Virus record (IMG/VR): IMGVR_UViG_3300036850_000122
Coordinates: 1-48,188 of that record
Length of the DNA stretch: 48,188 bases
Source: a virus
Strand: one strand, 5' to 3'
A program made the translations under genes and the position numbers. Position 1 is the first letter of the stretch, and every line of letters begins with the position of its first letter. A model generated the notes under the pieces. It was not told where the DNA came from and ran no database searches. It worked only from the letters and a program-made list of their open reading frames with translations. This document shows positions 27,538 through 34,031 of the stretch, in pieces.

Positions 27538-27725
27538 GAGCTCTGCTGGATCAGCCGAGCGGCGATCTTATTGATCTCGTCAGCAATGAGATCGGCGCCA
27601 TCCTGGCCGTATCGCTCCACGATCGGCATGTCGCCGGACCACCCGGCGGCCACGACGGACTCAAGGATGAGCCCTGCGCGGAACTTCGCCTCTCGCTTGA
27701 TCTCGCGTTGATTCACGTTGTCCAC
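27534..27725 (-). CDS. Small helical protein upstream of integrase (63 aa)
   Basis: GTG at 27725 or 27716; the frame extends further but without a good start. VDNVNQREIKREAKFRAGLI, then LESVVAAGWSGDMPIVERYG and a helical end overlapping the integrase ATG by 4 nt. Basic and helical at the start, it might be a DNA-binding accessory factor for integration. No family assigned. Confidence 0.55.
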   Translation of the reverse strand: MDNVNQREIKREAKFRAGLILESVVAAGWSGDMPIVERYGQDGADLIADEINKIAARLIQQSS

Positions 27726-27803
27726 CTGAGGTTGACGCTTGCCGTAGTAAGGCAGCTTACACCAACCACCGTAAACCCCGAGTTGACAAACGAGGAGTTG
27801 ATC

Positions 27804-28001
27804 ATGCTGCGTCGTTTCGCTCACCGCCGAGGCTGGCTGTGGTCGCCGTCGTGCGCGTGGATGGGTGTGCCGTTCGGGAAGCACGGGACTCCGCTGCTGC
27901 CAGTCAACGAGCGGCATAGGGCCTTGGTGATGCGCGGCCATGATCAGTTCAACGAGAGTATGCGTCATTTCCTGGGGGAGTCATGTCGAACTTCGAACTG
28001 A
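27804..28001 (+). CDS. Small basic protein (65 aa)
   Basis: ATG 6 nt after GAGGAG. MLRRFAHRRGWLWSPSCAWM, then PFGKHGTPLLPVNERHRALV and an end rich in Ser and Cys. It opens a short rightward unit divergent from the integrase operon, with palindromes such as GTAAG-gcag-CTTAC and repeated GTTGAC in the gap. Function unknown. Confidence 0.55.
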   Translation: MLRRFAHRRGWLWSPSCAWMGVPFGKHGTPLLPVNERHRALVMRGHDQFNESMRHFLGESCRTSN

Positions 28002-28063
28002 TCTTGCTCATCGAGGTAGGGATCATCGCGGTCGGCAGCCTGCTCGGCTGGCGCCGTCCCTGA
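27983..28063 (+). CDS. Single-span membrane miniprotein (26 aa)
   Basis: ATG after GGGGGAG; overlaps the previous gene by 19 nt in another frame. MSNFELILLIEVGIIAVGSL plus LGWRRP: one complete hydrophobic span with positive end, so Nin-Cout orientation reversed to the positive-inside rule puts the tail inside. Size and form resemble known small membrane regulators, but function is unknown. Confidence 0.55.
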   Translation: MSNFELILLIEVGIIAVGSLLGWRRP

Positions 28064-28067
28064 CCCA

Positions 28068-28139
28068 GGGGGCGTGGTGTAACTGGCAGCACGCGGCTCT
28101 CCAAAGGCCCTGGTCCGGGTTCAAATCCTGGCGCCCTCG
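28068..28139 (+). tRNA. tRNA-Trp (CCA)
   Basis: A full cloverleaf: acceptor GGGGGCG/CGCCCTC, D arm GTGT/GCAC, anticodon loop CTCCAAA with CCA, and T arm CCGGG-TTCAAAT-CCTGG. The anticodon stem has one mismatch at its outer end (C27, C43). CCA is not encoded. It follows the 26-aa gene by 4 nt and is probably in the same transcript. Confidence 0.85.
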
Positions 28140-28152
28140 CTGTTCGTTTTCT

Positions 28153-28458
28153 CTAACCCTCGCTGACTCGCCGTCCTCGCCGGGCCAGTCGGGCTTTTGC
28201 CTGTAGGTCCATCAGGCGTACACGTGACGCCTCGCGAGCGGCTCGTTGGGCCTCTGAGTTCCACCAGTCCGATTTCATCCCGTGTTTCGGGCATTCCGGG
28301 TTCCAGTTGAGTGCTCCGCCGATGGACAGGCGCTGGCACGCGCAATTTGCCACGAAGCAGCGCTTCAGGTGCTGGGTGATCCCGCGCCGTACGTACTGCT
28401 CGCAGTAAGGGCATTCCGGATTGCGTCGCCTTTTTGAGGCTTTACGACATTTTCCCAT
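28153..28458 (-). CDS. Zinc-finger DNA-binding-like protein (101 aa)
   Basis: N-terminus very basic (GKCRKASKRRRNP), then CPYCEQYVRRGITQHLKRC, a C2HC finger, a second Cys set (CACQRL, CPKH) and a basic helical C-terminus. Probably binds DNA or RNA. A -10-like TAGGAT with CTGAAA 17 nt before it lies upstream, followed by the GACAAGGAAGGC leader. Single leftward gene between rightward units. Confidence 0.7.
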   Translation of the reverse strand: MGKCRKASKRRRNPECPYCEQYVRRGITQHLKRCFVANCACQRLSIGGALNWNPECPKHGMKSDWWNSEAQRAAREASRVRLMDLQAKARLARRGRRVSEG

Positions 28459-28502
28459 GGCACACAGGCCTTCCTTGTCACCAGCATCCTAGGGGAACCA
28501 GC

Positions 28503-28766
28503 ATGAGTTTCAGCATCCATGCCGCGGGTCGTATCGCGGACGTCATCGAGCAGGTCAAGGCCCACGACTTCGGGGGCGGCGACACCTCGCAGGCCGAGGC
28601 CGTGAGGGCGTTTGTGCTGTCTGAACTGCAGGCGTGGCCGGATGGTCCTTATTACCGGGGTGTCGTCGTCGAGTCGTCTGGCCACCACGATGGTAGCTCG
28701 CGGAATGTGACGCTGACGCTGCGTGCACTGCATATCCGGGAGCCGAAGCCGGAGGGTGATGCGTGA
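28503..28766 (+). CDS. Small hypothetical protein (87 aa)
   Basis: ATG after AGGGGA. MSFSIHAAGRIADVIEQVKA, a helical middle (AEAVRAFVLSELQAWPDGPY) and a beta end (GVVVESSGHHDGSS, VTLTLRALHI). The pattern is familiar from many actinophages, where it lies before the terminase; the function is not known to me. First gene of the late rightward unit. Confidence 0.65.
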   Translation: MSFSIHAAGRIADVIEQVKAHDFGGGDTSQAEAVRAFVLSELQAWPDGPYYRGVVVESSGHHDGSSRNVTLTLRALHIREPKPEGDA

Positions 28767-29032
28767 TGGCGCGGTGTGCATCATGCGATGAGCCGGGGAT
28801 CGGCGACATGGCGCAGCATCAGTGCGGTAGCAACGAGCGCTTGATGAGGTACTTCGAGTTCGGTCATCTGCCCGTCAAGCTGCAGCACGTCTCCCGGCAT
28901 TTCTACACGGTGGCCGATCTGGTGCGGAATACGGTGCCGGACGGTCCGGAGAAGACGGTGTGTCTGCGGAAGCTGCTGGAGGCCAAGGACTGCGCGGTGC
29001 GGGCGGCGCTTGATCTGCCGGACGTTTCCTGA
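28766..29032 (+). CDS. Small helical-hairpin protein, possibly Acb2/Tad1-hairpin-like (88 aa)
   Basis: After an N-terminal Cys segment (CASCDEPGIGD, HQC) the rest is FEFGHLPVKLQHVSRHFYTV, then PDGPEKTVCLRKLLEAKDCA. This two-helix pattern, with P-xxxE-T-LRKLLEAKD, is common in actinophages and resembles the hairpin of anti-CBASS Acb2-type nucleotide sponges (P.xxE.SLALT.LEEA). The resemblance is my reading and weak; it may be a different family. Start in a TGATG overlap. Confidence 0.6.
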   Translation: MARCASCDEPGIGDMAQHQCGSNERLMRYFEFGHLPVKLQHVSRHFYTVADLVRNTVPDGPEKTVCLRKLLEAKDCAVRAALDLPDVS

Positions 29033-29385
29033 TGAGGGTCCGTACGGTCGCGGTCGATTTCGACGGCGTCATCCACGCCTACAGCAGGGGTTGGCAGGAC
29101 GGCTCGATTTATGATCCGCCGATGTGCGGTGCTCTGGATGGTCTGCGGACGCTGATGGCGTTGTATGCGGTGTTCATCTTCACCACTCGTGATCCCTGTC
29201 AGGTTGCGGCGTGGCTGACGGCGCACGGTTTTGTCTGCCGCACCGAGCATGAGGGTGAGTTCTGGAATGAGCAGGGGGTTCTTCTCGTGACGAACCGGAA
29301 GCTTGCTGCTGTGGCGTACCTCGATGACCGCGCTGTCCATTTTGAGGACTGGGATCAGGCGCTGGCTGATCTTGCGGACGTGTGA
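29032..29385 (+). CDS. HAD-superfamily phosphatase-like protein (117 aa)
   Basis: Motif I is VAVDFDGVIHAY (nucleophile Asp9, acid Asp11), motif II is FIFTTRD, and the end NRKLAAVAYLDDRAVHF gives the Lys and the acidic pair of motifs III and IV. It is a small HAD without a large cap, as in phage-type phosphatases and polynucleotide 3'-phosphatases. Substrate unknown. ATG in a 1-nt overlap with the previous stop. Confidence 0.8.
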   Translation: MRVRTVAVDFDGVIHAYSRGWQDGSIYDPPMCGALDGLRTLMALYAVFIFTTRDPCQVAAWLTAHGFVCRTEHEGEFWNEQGVLLVTNRKLAAVAYLDDRAVHFEDWDQALADLADV

Positions 29386-29732
29386 TGGGCGCGCCGCTTT
29401 CGTATGTGGTGAAGGCGCCGCGGGTGAGTGAGCTGGTCGCCTGGCTGAAATGCAATGACGTGGACCCGCAGGATGTGCCGTATTCGTCTTTGGTGTTCGT
29501 GGAGACGCCGGACGGTGAGCAGTGGTTCATCCGGCACGAGGCGTATGTCCGTGAGGACGGGGTTATCAAGTACGACCCGGTGGCGAATTCCTGGGAGTAC
29601 ATCGAGCAGTTGACCGTGATGGTCAGTGATCCGCCGATGTCGTGGCTCGTGGAAGCGGCCCCAACGGGGGATGGAGCCGCTCCCACTGGACCTGTCGGAG
29701 CAGAGGATCGACAGATCGTAACCGCACGATAG
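29385..29732 (+). CDS. Hypothetical protein (115 aa)
   Basis: ATG (or GTG one codon earlier) overlaps the HAD gene stop. MGAPLSYVVKAPRVSELVAW, then a beta-rich part (PYSSLVFVETPDGEQWFIRH, WEYIEQLTVMVSD) and a Gly/Ala/Pro tail. One Cys. Same operon as the terminase. Function unknown. Confidence 0.65.
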   Translation: MGAPLSYVVKAPRVSELVAWLKCNDVDPQDVPYSSLVFVETPDGEQWFIRHEAYVREDGVIKYDPVANSWEYIEQLTVMVSDPPMSWLVEAAPTGDGAAPTGPVGAEDRQIVTAR

Positions 29733-29767
29733 CAGGTCGTGCGTACACCATGAGTACGGAGAACATG

Positions 29768-29983
29768 ATGTCCAAGATGCCTGACCTCCCGGAGTACACC
29801 TTTACGGTATCCACGGAGGGGTTCGACGGTATGCAGCGTGATGACAAGGTGGAGGCTGCGTACTTCCAGGAGTCCGGCCAGTACACCGTACTCAAGGACG
29901 CCACTCACGTGCCGGTGAGCGCGTTCAAGACGGCCACGGTGCTGCAGATCAAGCGCTCGGCAGAGCCCCTTGACTTCGACTGA
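29768..29983 (+). CDS. Small hypothetical protein (71 aa)
   Basis: Chosen ATG lies 6 nt after GGAG; earlier in-frame ATGs at 29750 and 29765 exist. MSKMPDLPEYTFTVSTEGFD, then beta strands (KVEAAYFQESGQYTVLKDAT) and AEPLDFD at the end. It overlaps the terminase start by 14 nt. Function unknown. Confidence 0.6.
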   Translation: MSKMPDLPEYTFTVSTEGFDGMQRDDKVEAAYFQESGQYTVLKDATHVPVSAFKTATVLQIKRSAEPLDFD

Positions 29984-31480
29984 CGTCGATCTGGAGCAGC
30001 TGCGGGACCAGGTCGAACGGCTGGTGCGGACCGGTGACACGAAGCGGCTGAAGCTGGTGCATGCGCAGCTGAAGGCGGCGGTGGACCGCAAGCAGGCGGC
30101 TGAGCGTGCGGACCGGTGGGCGCAGGATCCCTCCGCGTGGGTCTCCGACCGGCTGGGTCAGCTGGTGTGGTCGAAGCAGCGCGAGATCATGGAGTCGGTG
30201 CGGGACAACCGCAAGACGGCCGTGAGGAGTTGTCACTCCTCGGGAAAAGTCATGTGGCTTCGCTCATCGTGGCGTGGTGGCTGGATGCGCACCCGCCGGG
30301 CGAAGCCTTTGTAGTCACCACCGCACCCACGACGGCGCAGGTCCGTGCCATTCTCTGGCGGTATATCCGCCGGATACAAAGACAGCACAATCTGCCGGGC
30401 CGTGTGAATCAAGTCGAGTGGTTGATCGACGAGGAACTCGTTGCTTTCGGCCGGAAGCCTGCCGATACGGATGAGGCTGCGTTCGTCGGTATCCACGCAC
30501 CCTATGTATTGGTTGTCATCGACGAAGCATGTGGTGTGCCGGAGTCGCTGTGGATAGGTTCCGAGGCCATCACCACCGGTCCGTGGTGCCGTATCCTGGC
30601 GATCGGCAACCCCGACAATAGCGCCACTCATTTCTACAAGGTGTCCCAGCCCGGCTCGGGTTGGAAATCGATCCGGATCTCCGCTTTCGATACGCCGAAC
30701 TTCACCGGTGAGAAGGTGCCGGAGAAGGTGGCGGTCTCCCTCATCTCGCAGGAGTGGGCGGAGGAGAAGAAGCTGGAGTGGGGTGAGGGCAATGCCCTCT
30801 ACAACTCCAAGGTGTTGGGTGAGTTCACCCTGGATGCCGCTGACACGGTGGTGCGTGCTTCCGATGTGGCGACCTGCTGTCTCGATGCCGAGGCTGTCTA
30901 CTCACCCGCCGATCTCTCCCCGGTGGAGCTGGGTGTCGACGTGGGTGGCGGGCTCGATGAGACCGTGGTGCGTGAGCGTCGTGGTGTGCTGGCCGGTCGT
31001 GAGTGGCGGATCCGTACGGACCGGCCGGAGAAGATTGCTCCGCTGGTGCTGAAGGCGATCCGTGAGTCGGGCGCGACCGCGGTGAAGATCGACTCGATTG
31101 GCGTCGGCTTCGGTGTGATCGGTGAGCTGCGCAATGCCGCCTCGCGTGGTGAGCACGCGGCCCGGATCATTGGGGTCAACGTCTCCGAGAACCCGCGGGA
31201 CAAGAAGAAGTTCGCGAACCTGCGGGCGGAGATGTGGTGGACCCTCGGCCGGGAACTCTCGGCGCAGGGCGGCTGGGATCTGTCGCGGATGGAGAACGGC
31301 GACATCACCTGCGCGCAGCTGCTGCAGCCGCGGTGGGAGCTGGACACCAAGGGGCGAATCCTCGTCGAGCCCAAGGACAAGATCCGGGCAAGAACGGGCA
31401 GATCACCCGATAACGCCGACGCACTGCTGCTCGCGTATTACAGCGGGGCCAAGCCCCGTATCCGATTCCTCAGCAGCTGA
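29970..31480 (+). CDS. terL: Terminase large subunit, needs a -1 frameshift
   Basis: The packaging motor. Frame 1 (TTG at 29970) codes 93 residues to the Walker A motif RSCHSSGK; the rest, from SHVASLIVAWWLD, is in the -1 frame up to 31480. Joined at the slippery G-GGA-AAA (30242-30248) the product is 503 residues. Walker B is YVLVVIDEACG; the nuclease Asp residues are at LGVDVGGG, KIDSIGVG and PDNADALLLA. Either a programmed frameshift makes it or one A is missing from a run of four. Confidence 0.85.
30242..30248 (+). promoter_or_regulatory. Slippery heptamer G-GGA-AAA in terL
   Basis: In frame 1 the codons are TCG GGA AAA GTC. A -1 slip re-pairs to GGG and AAA and continues AGT CAT GTG, exactly restoring the Walker A motif GKS and the downstream frame. 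It fits the X-XXY-YYZ rule. A Shine-Dalgarno-like TGAGGAG lies about 15 nt upstream, at 30223-30229. Confidence 0.6.
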
Positions 31481-31489
31481 AAGAAAACC

Positions 31490-31696
31490 ATGACAACGAA
31501 GACAAAGAACAATCACTCTGTTGCGGGCGACCTCATCAGTCTGGTGCTGCAGGTTCTGCCTGCCGCCTATGTGGTGCTCACCGGACAGGCACCGTGGTGG
31601 ATCCGGGCGTGGCTGGCCACCTGGCTGTCCCTGTGGCTCATCATGACCGTCGTCCAGGCGGCTCAAAAGCGTGAGCAGCTGAGGGGGGCGCGGTGA
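31490..31696 (+). CDS. Small membrane protein (68 aa)
   Basis: MTTKTKNNHSVAGDLISLVL, then hydrophobic LQVLPAAYVVLTG and WLATWLSLWLIMTVVQAA: two probable spans with a short loop, and a basic end KREQLRGAR. Starts 9 nt after the terminase stop. Role unknown. Confidence 0.65.
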   Translation: MTTKTKNNHSVAGDLISLVLQVLPAAYVVLTGQAPWWIRAWLATWLSLWLIMTVVQAAQKREQLRGAR

Positions 31697-31974
31697 GCGA
31701 CGAAGTCTTCGCCGTACCGTGCCGCCCGCAGACGATGCGGCAGGTGCTGGAATGCACCACGTCCGGCACGCCGGACAGTCCTCACTGGATGCACCGCAAG
31801 CTGACCGGGCTGGCGCATTACTCATGCAACTGCGGCTATTCCAGCGGCTGGGTGCCCGTTGGCACGCTGCCGCTGGCGTCGGACTTCATCGACGCCCACA
31901 TGCCCGATCAGGCATTCCTGGAGCGCGAGGAGACGCTCCGGCGCATGGAGCTGGGGTGCGCCTGCCATGAATGA
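31693..31974 (+). CDS. Small Cys-containing protein (93 aa, GTG start)
   Basis: GTG in a GTGA overlap. VSDEVFAVPCRPQTMRQVLE, CTTSGTP, then HYSCNCGYSSGWVPVG and the end MELGCACHE. Six Cys; the CNCGYSSGW segment looks like a zinc knuckle. Family common in actinophages near the portal gene; function unknown. Confidence 0.65.
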   Translation: MSDEVFAVPCRPQTMRQVLECTTSGTPDSPHWMHRKLTGLAHYSCNCGYSSGWVPVGTLPLASDFIDAHMPDQAFLEREETLRRMELGCACHE

Positions 31975-32164
31975 CAAGACGACCAACCGCACCCTGCTGC
32001 CCCGGCTGTCACCCGGGGCGCTGTCGTCTGCGGGGTCAGGGCTGCTCGCCCTGGTCACCGTGGCCTTGATCGCTCTCGGTGTCGGCATGATCTATCTGCC
32101 CGCTGGTGTCATCGTCGCCGGGCTCGGGTGTGCCGCTTTGCAGTGGCAGTTTTTCGGCGGCTGA
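31967..32164 (+). CDS. Small membrane protein (65 aa)
   Basis: MNDKTTNRTLLPRLSPGALS, then a long hydrophobic stretch (GLLALVTVALIALGVGMIYL, AGVIVAGLGCAALQWQF), one or two spans. It overlaps the previous gene by 8 nt and its last 129 nt overlap the antisense end of the XRE gene at 32036. Function unknown. Confidence 0.6.
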   Translation: MNDKTTNRTLLPRLSPGALSSAGSGLLALVTVALIALGVGMIYLPAGVIVAGLGCAALQWQFFGG

Positions 32165-32503
32165 CGCGGGCGCGTAGACCAGGTTCCCCATGCCGGGGCG
32201 TGACTCCATGTAGTGACGGGTGCCTCTCTTCTCGGGGTCCGGGGCGAGCTGATCGGCGTAGACGTGCGTGCTGCCGACTGTGAACTGGATGCTGCCGCCG
32301 AGTGCGCCAATGTAGCGGACCAGCGTCTCGTAGTTGACGTTCGGGTAACGGGCTTCGATCGCCGTGACGCGTGTCCTGTGTACGCCCATGCGTTCCGCGA
32401 GTTGTGCCACCCCGAGTCCTGTGGCTTTCCGCAGGTCGGAGAGGGTGCGCGGTGCCGGTGCTGGCTTGTCCGCGGTGGTCTTTCCGTCGGTTGTGATGGT
32501 CAT
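32036..32503 (-). CDS. XRE-family repressor-like protein (155 aa)
   Basis: Residues about 20-72 are a Cro/C1-type HTH: LSDLRKATGLGVAQLAERMG, then VHRTRVTAIEARYPNVNYET. The C-terminal half is acidic and likely mediates contacts. It is read against the late genes, between the small membrane gene and the portal. A perfect palindrome CTTGGATTCCAAG lies 51 bp upstream of its start, and related sites occur near the methyltransferase and in the non-coding region, so it may be a lysogeny regulator. GGTGAGG precedes the ATG. Confidence 0.8.
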   Translation of the reverse strand: MTITTDGKTTADKPAPAPRTLSDLRKATGLGVAQLAERMGVHRTRVTAIEARYPNVNYETLVRYIGALGGSIQFTVGSTHVYADQLAPDPEKRGTRHYMESRPGMGNLVYAPASAAEKLPLQSGTPEPGDDDTSGQIDHADTESDQGHGDQGEQP

Positions 32504-32553
32504 GCAGTTCCTCACCTTGTGGTTCCTCTCATGATACGGCCACCCCGCGCGGC

Positions 32554-32566
32554 CTTGGATTCCAAG
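32554..32566. promoter_or_regulatory. Perfect operator-like palindrome CTTGGATTCCAAG
   Basis: A 13-bp perfect palindrome halfway between the XRE start (32503) and the portal start (32612). A bound protein could control the XRE gene, the structural genes or both. The neighbours GACGC on one side are shared with the site at 13071-13083. Confidence 0.65.
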
Positions 32567-32611
32567 ACGCCCGCCGAGGCGCCTCTTACGAATTGAAGAC
32601 GGAGGGCCCCG

Positions 32612-34009
32612 ATGGCACGCACGCTTGTAGGGGCCCTCGTCCGGAACAAGGCCCCGGTCCCCTACGTACCGGCCGGTATGGGGCGCCGCGGGTGGCTGCC
32701 CACGACGATGTCGCCCGGCGGCATGCAGGCCCAGATGGACGCCGTCGGCCGCGTAGGCACCCTGTTCGCCATCACCGACCGCATCATCACCGCCTACTCG
32801 CAGGTCGAGTGGCGGCTGTACCGGGTGGCCAAGGACGGACGGCGCCGGTATGAGTCCGGCACCTCCGGCGCCACCGACGGCCGCATCGAGGTCACCAAAC
32901 ACCCCGTGCTGGACCTGTGGAAGCGGCCCAACCCGTTCTTCATGGGCAGCGCATTCCGCGAATCGGCACAGCAGCACGAAGAACTGACCGGCGAGCAGTA
33001 CTGGGTCATCGAACGCAACGCGTTCGGCCTGCCCGCCGAGCTGTGGTTCGTACGGCCCGACCGCATGATGCCCATACCCGACCCGGAGAACTTCCTGATC
33101 GGCTACATCTACCGCGGCCCCGGCGGCGAAGAAGTCCCCCTCAGGGTCGAAGACGTCATCTTCCTGCGCCGCCCGCACCCCACCGACCCCTACCGCGGAC
33201 TCGGCGCCGTCCAGTCCATCCTCGGCGACCTGGACGCCCGCTACCTCTCCACCGAGTACAACCGCAACTTCTTCCTGAACTCCGCCACCCCTGGTGGAGT
33301 CATCGAAGCCGAGCAGAACATCTCGGACGACGACTTCAACCAGTTCCAGGCGCGCTGGGCAGAAACCCACAAGGGAGTGTCCAACGCACACCGGGTGGCG
33401 ATCCTCGAAGCCGGAATGAAGTGGGTCGACCGCCGCTACACCATGGACGACATGCAGTTCGTGGAACTGCAGGAAGCCTCCCGCGAAACCATCCGCGAAG
33501 CATTCGGCTTCCCCAAAGCCATGACCGGCGCCACCGACGACGTCAACAAGGCCAACGCCTACGCCGGTGAAGTCATGTTCGCCCGGTGGATGACCAAGCC
33601 CCGCCTGATCCGCACCCGGGAAGCACTCAACAACATCCTGCTCCCCATGTACGGGCGCTCCACCGCAGGCCTGGAATTCGACTTCGTCAACCCCGTCCCC
33701 GAAGACGACGAAATCTCCGCCCAAGTGCTGTTCAACAAAGCACAGTCAGCGAAATTCCTCGCCGAGACCGGCCAGTACGACGCGCGGTCCATCGCCGAAG
33801 TCTGCGGACTTCCGGACCTGAAGGAACTCGCCGACGCCCTCCCCATGGGCCAGCAGCAGCAACAGCAGCAGGAAGACCACCCCCTCGAACCCAAGAAGGA
33901 CCCGGACGAGGACGGCCCCGTGCGCCCGGACAAGCCCGTCAAGGACCCGAAGCGGAAGACGGAAAAAGAGCTTCAGCCCGACGACTGGCTCGACATTCTG
34001 CACCTGTAA
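32612..34009 (+). CDS. Portal protein, HK97 family (465 aa)
   Basis: Forms the dodecameric ring at one capsid vertex for DNA entry. Typical segments: HPVLDLWKRPNPFFMG, EQYWVIERNAFGLPAELWFV, YRGLGAVQSILGDLDA, FFLNSATPGGVIEAE, FVELQEASRETIREAFGFP. Near residue 411 there is a run of seven Gln, then a charged tail to residue 465. Length fits the family. GGAGG precedes the ATG. Codon use is C-rich, unlike the genes just upstream, which suggests a module border near 32,600. Confidence 0.9.
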   Translation: MARTLVGALVRNKAPVPYVPAGMGRRGWLPTTMSPGGMQAQMDAVGRVGTLFAITDRIITAYSQVEWRLYRVAKDGRRRYESGTSGATDGRIEVTKHPVLDLWKRPNPFFMGSAFRESAQQHEELTGEQYWVIERNAFGLPAELWFVRPDRMMPIPDPENFLIGYIYRGPGGEEVPLRVEDVIFLRRPHPTDPYRGLGAVQSILGDLDARYLSTEYNRNFFLNSATPGGVIEAEQNISDDDFNQFQARWAETHKGVSNAHRVAILEAGMKWVDRRYTMDDMQFVELQEASRETIREAFGFPKAMTGATDDVNKANAYAGEVMFARWMTKPRLIRTREALNNILLPMYGRSTAGLEFDFVNPVPEDDEISAQVLFNKAQSAKFLAETGQYDARSIAEVCGLPDLKELADALPMGQQQQQQQEDHPLEPKKDPDEDGPVRPDKPVKDPKRKTEKELQPDDWLDILHL

Positions 34010-34031
34010 ACCGCCGCCGAGGAGGCGACAC

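Noticed and set aside
28140-28152. Attachment site in the tRNA-Trp gene
   Set aside because: The tRNA-Trp gene is about 530 bp from the integrase start on the other side of two genes; no core duplication is visible within the window. It cannot be excluded, but the initiator tRNA is closer.
32503-33724. Extension of the XRE frame far upstream into the portal antisense
   Set aside because: The HTH domain starts just after the ATG at 32503, which has GGTGAGG; the upstream part is antisense of the portal gene.
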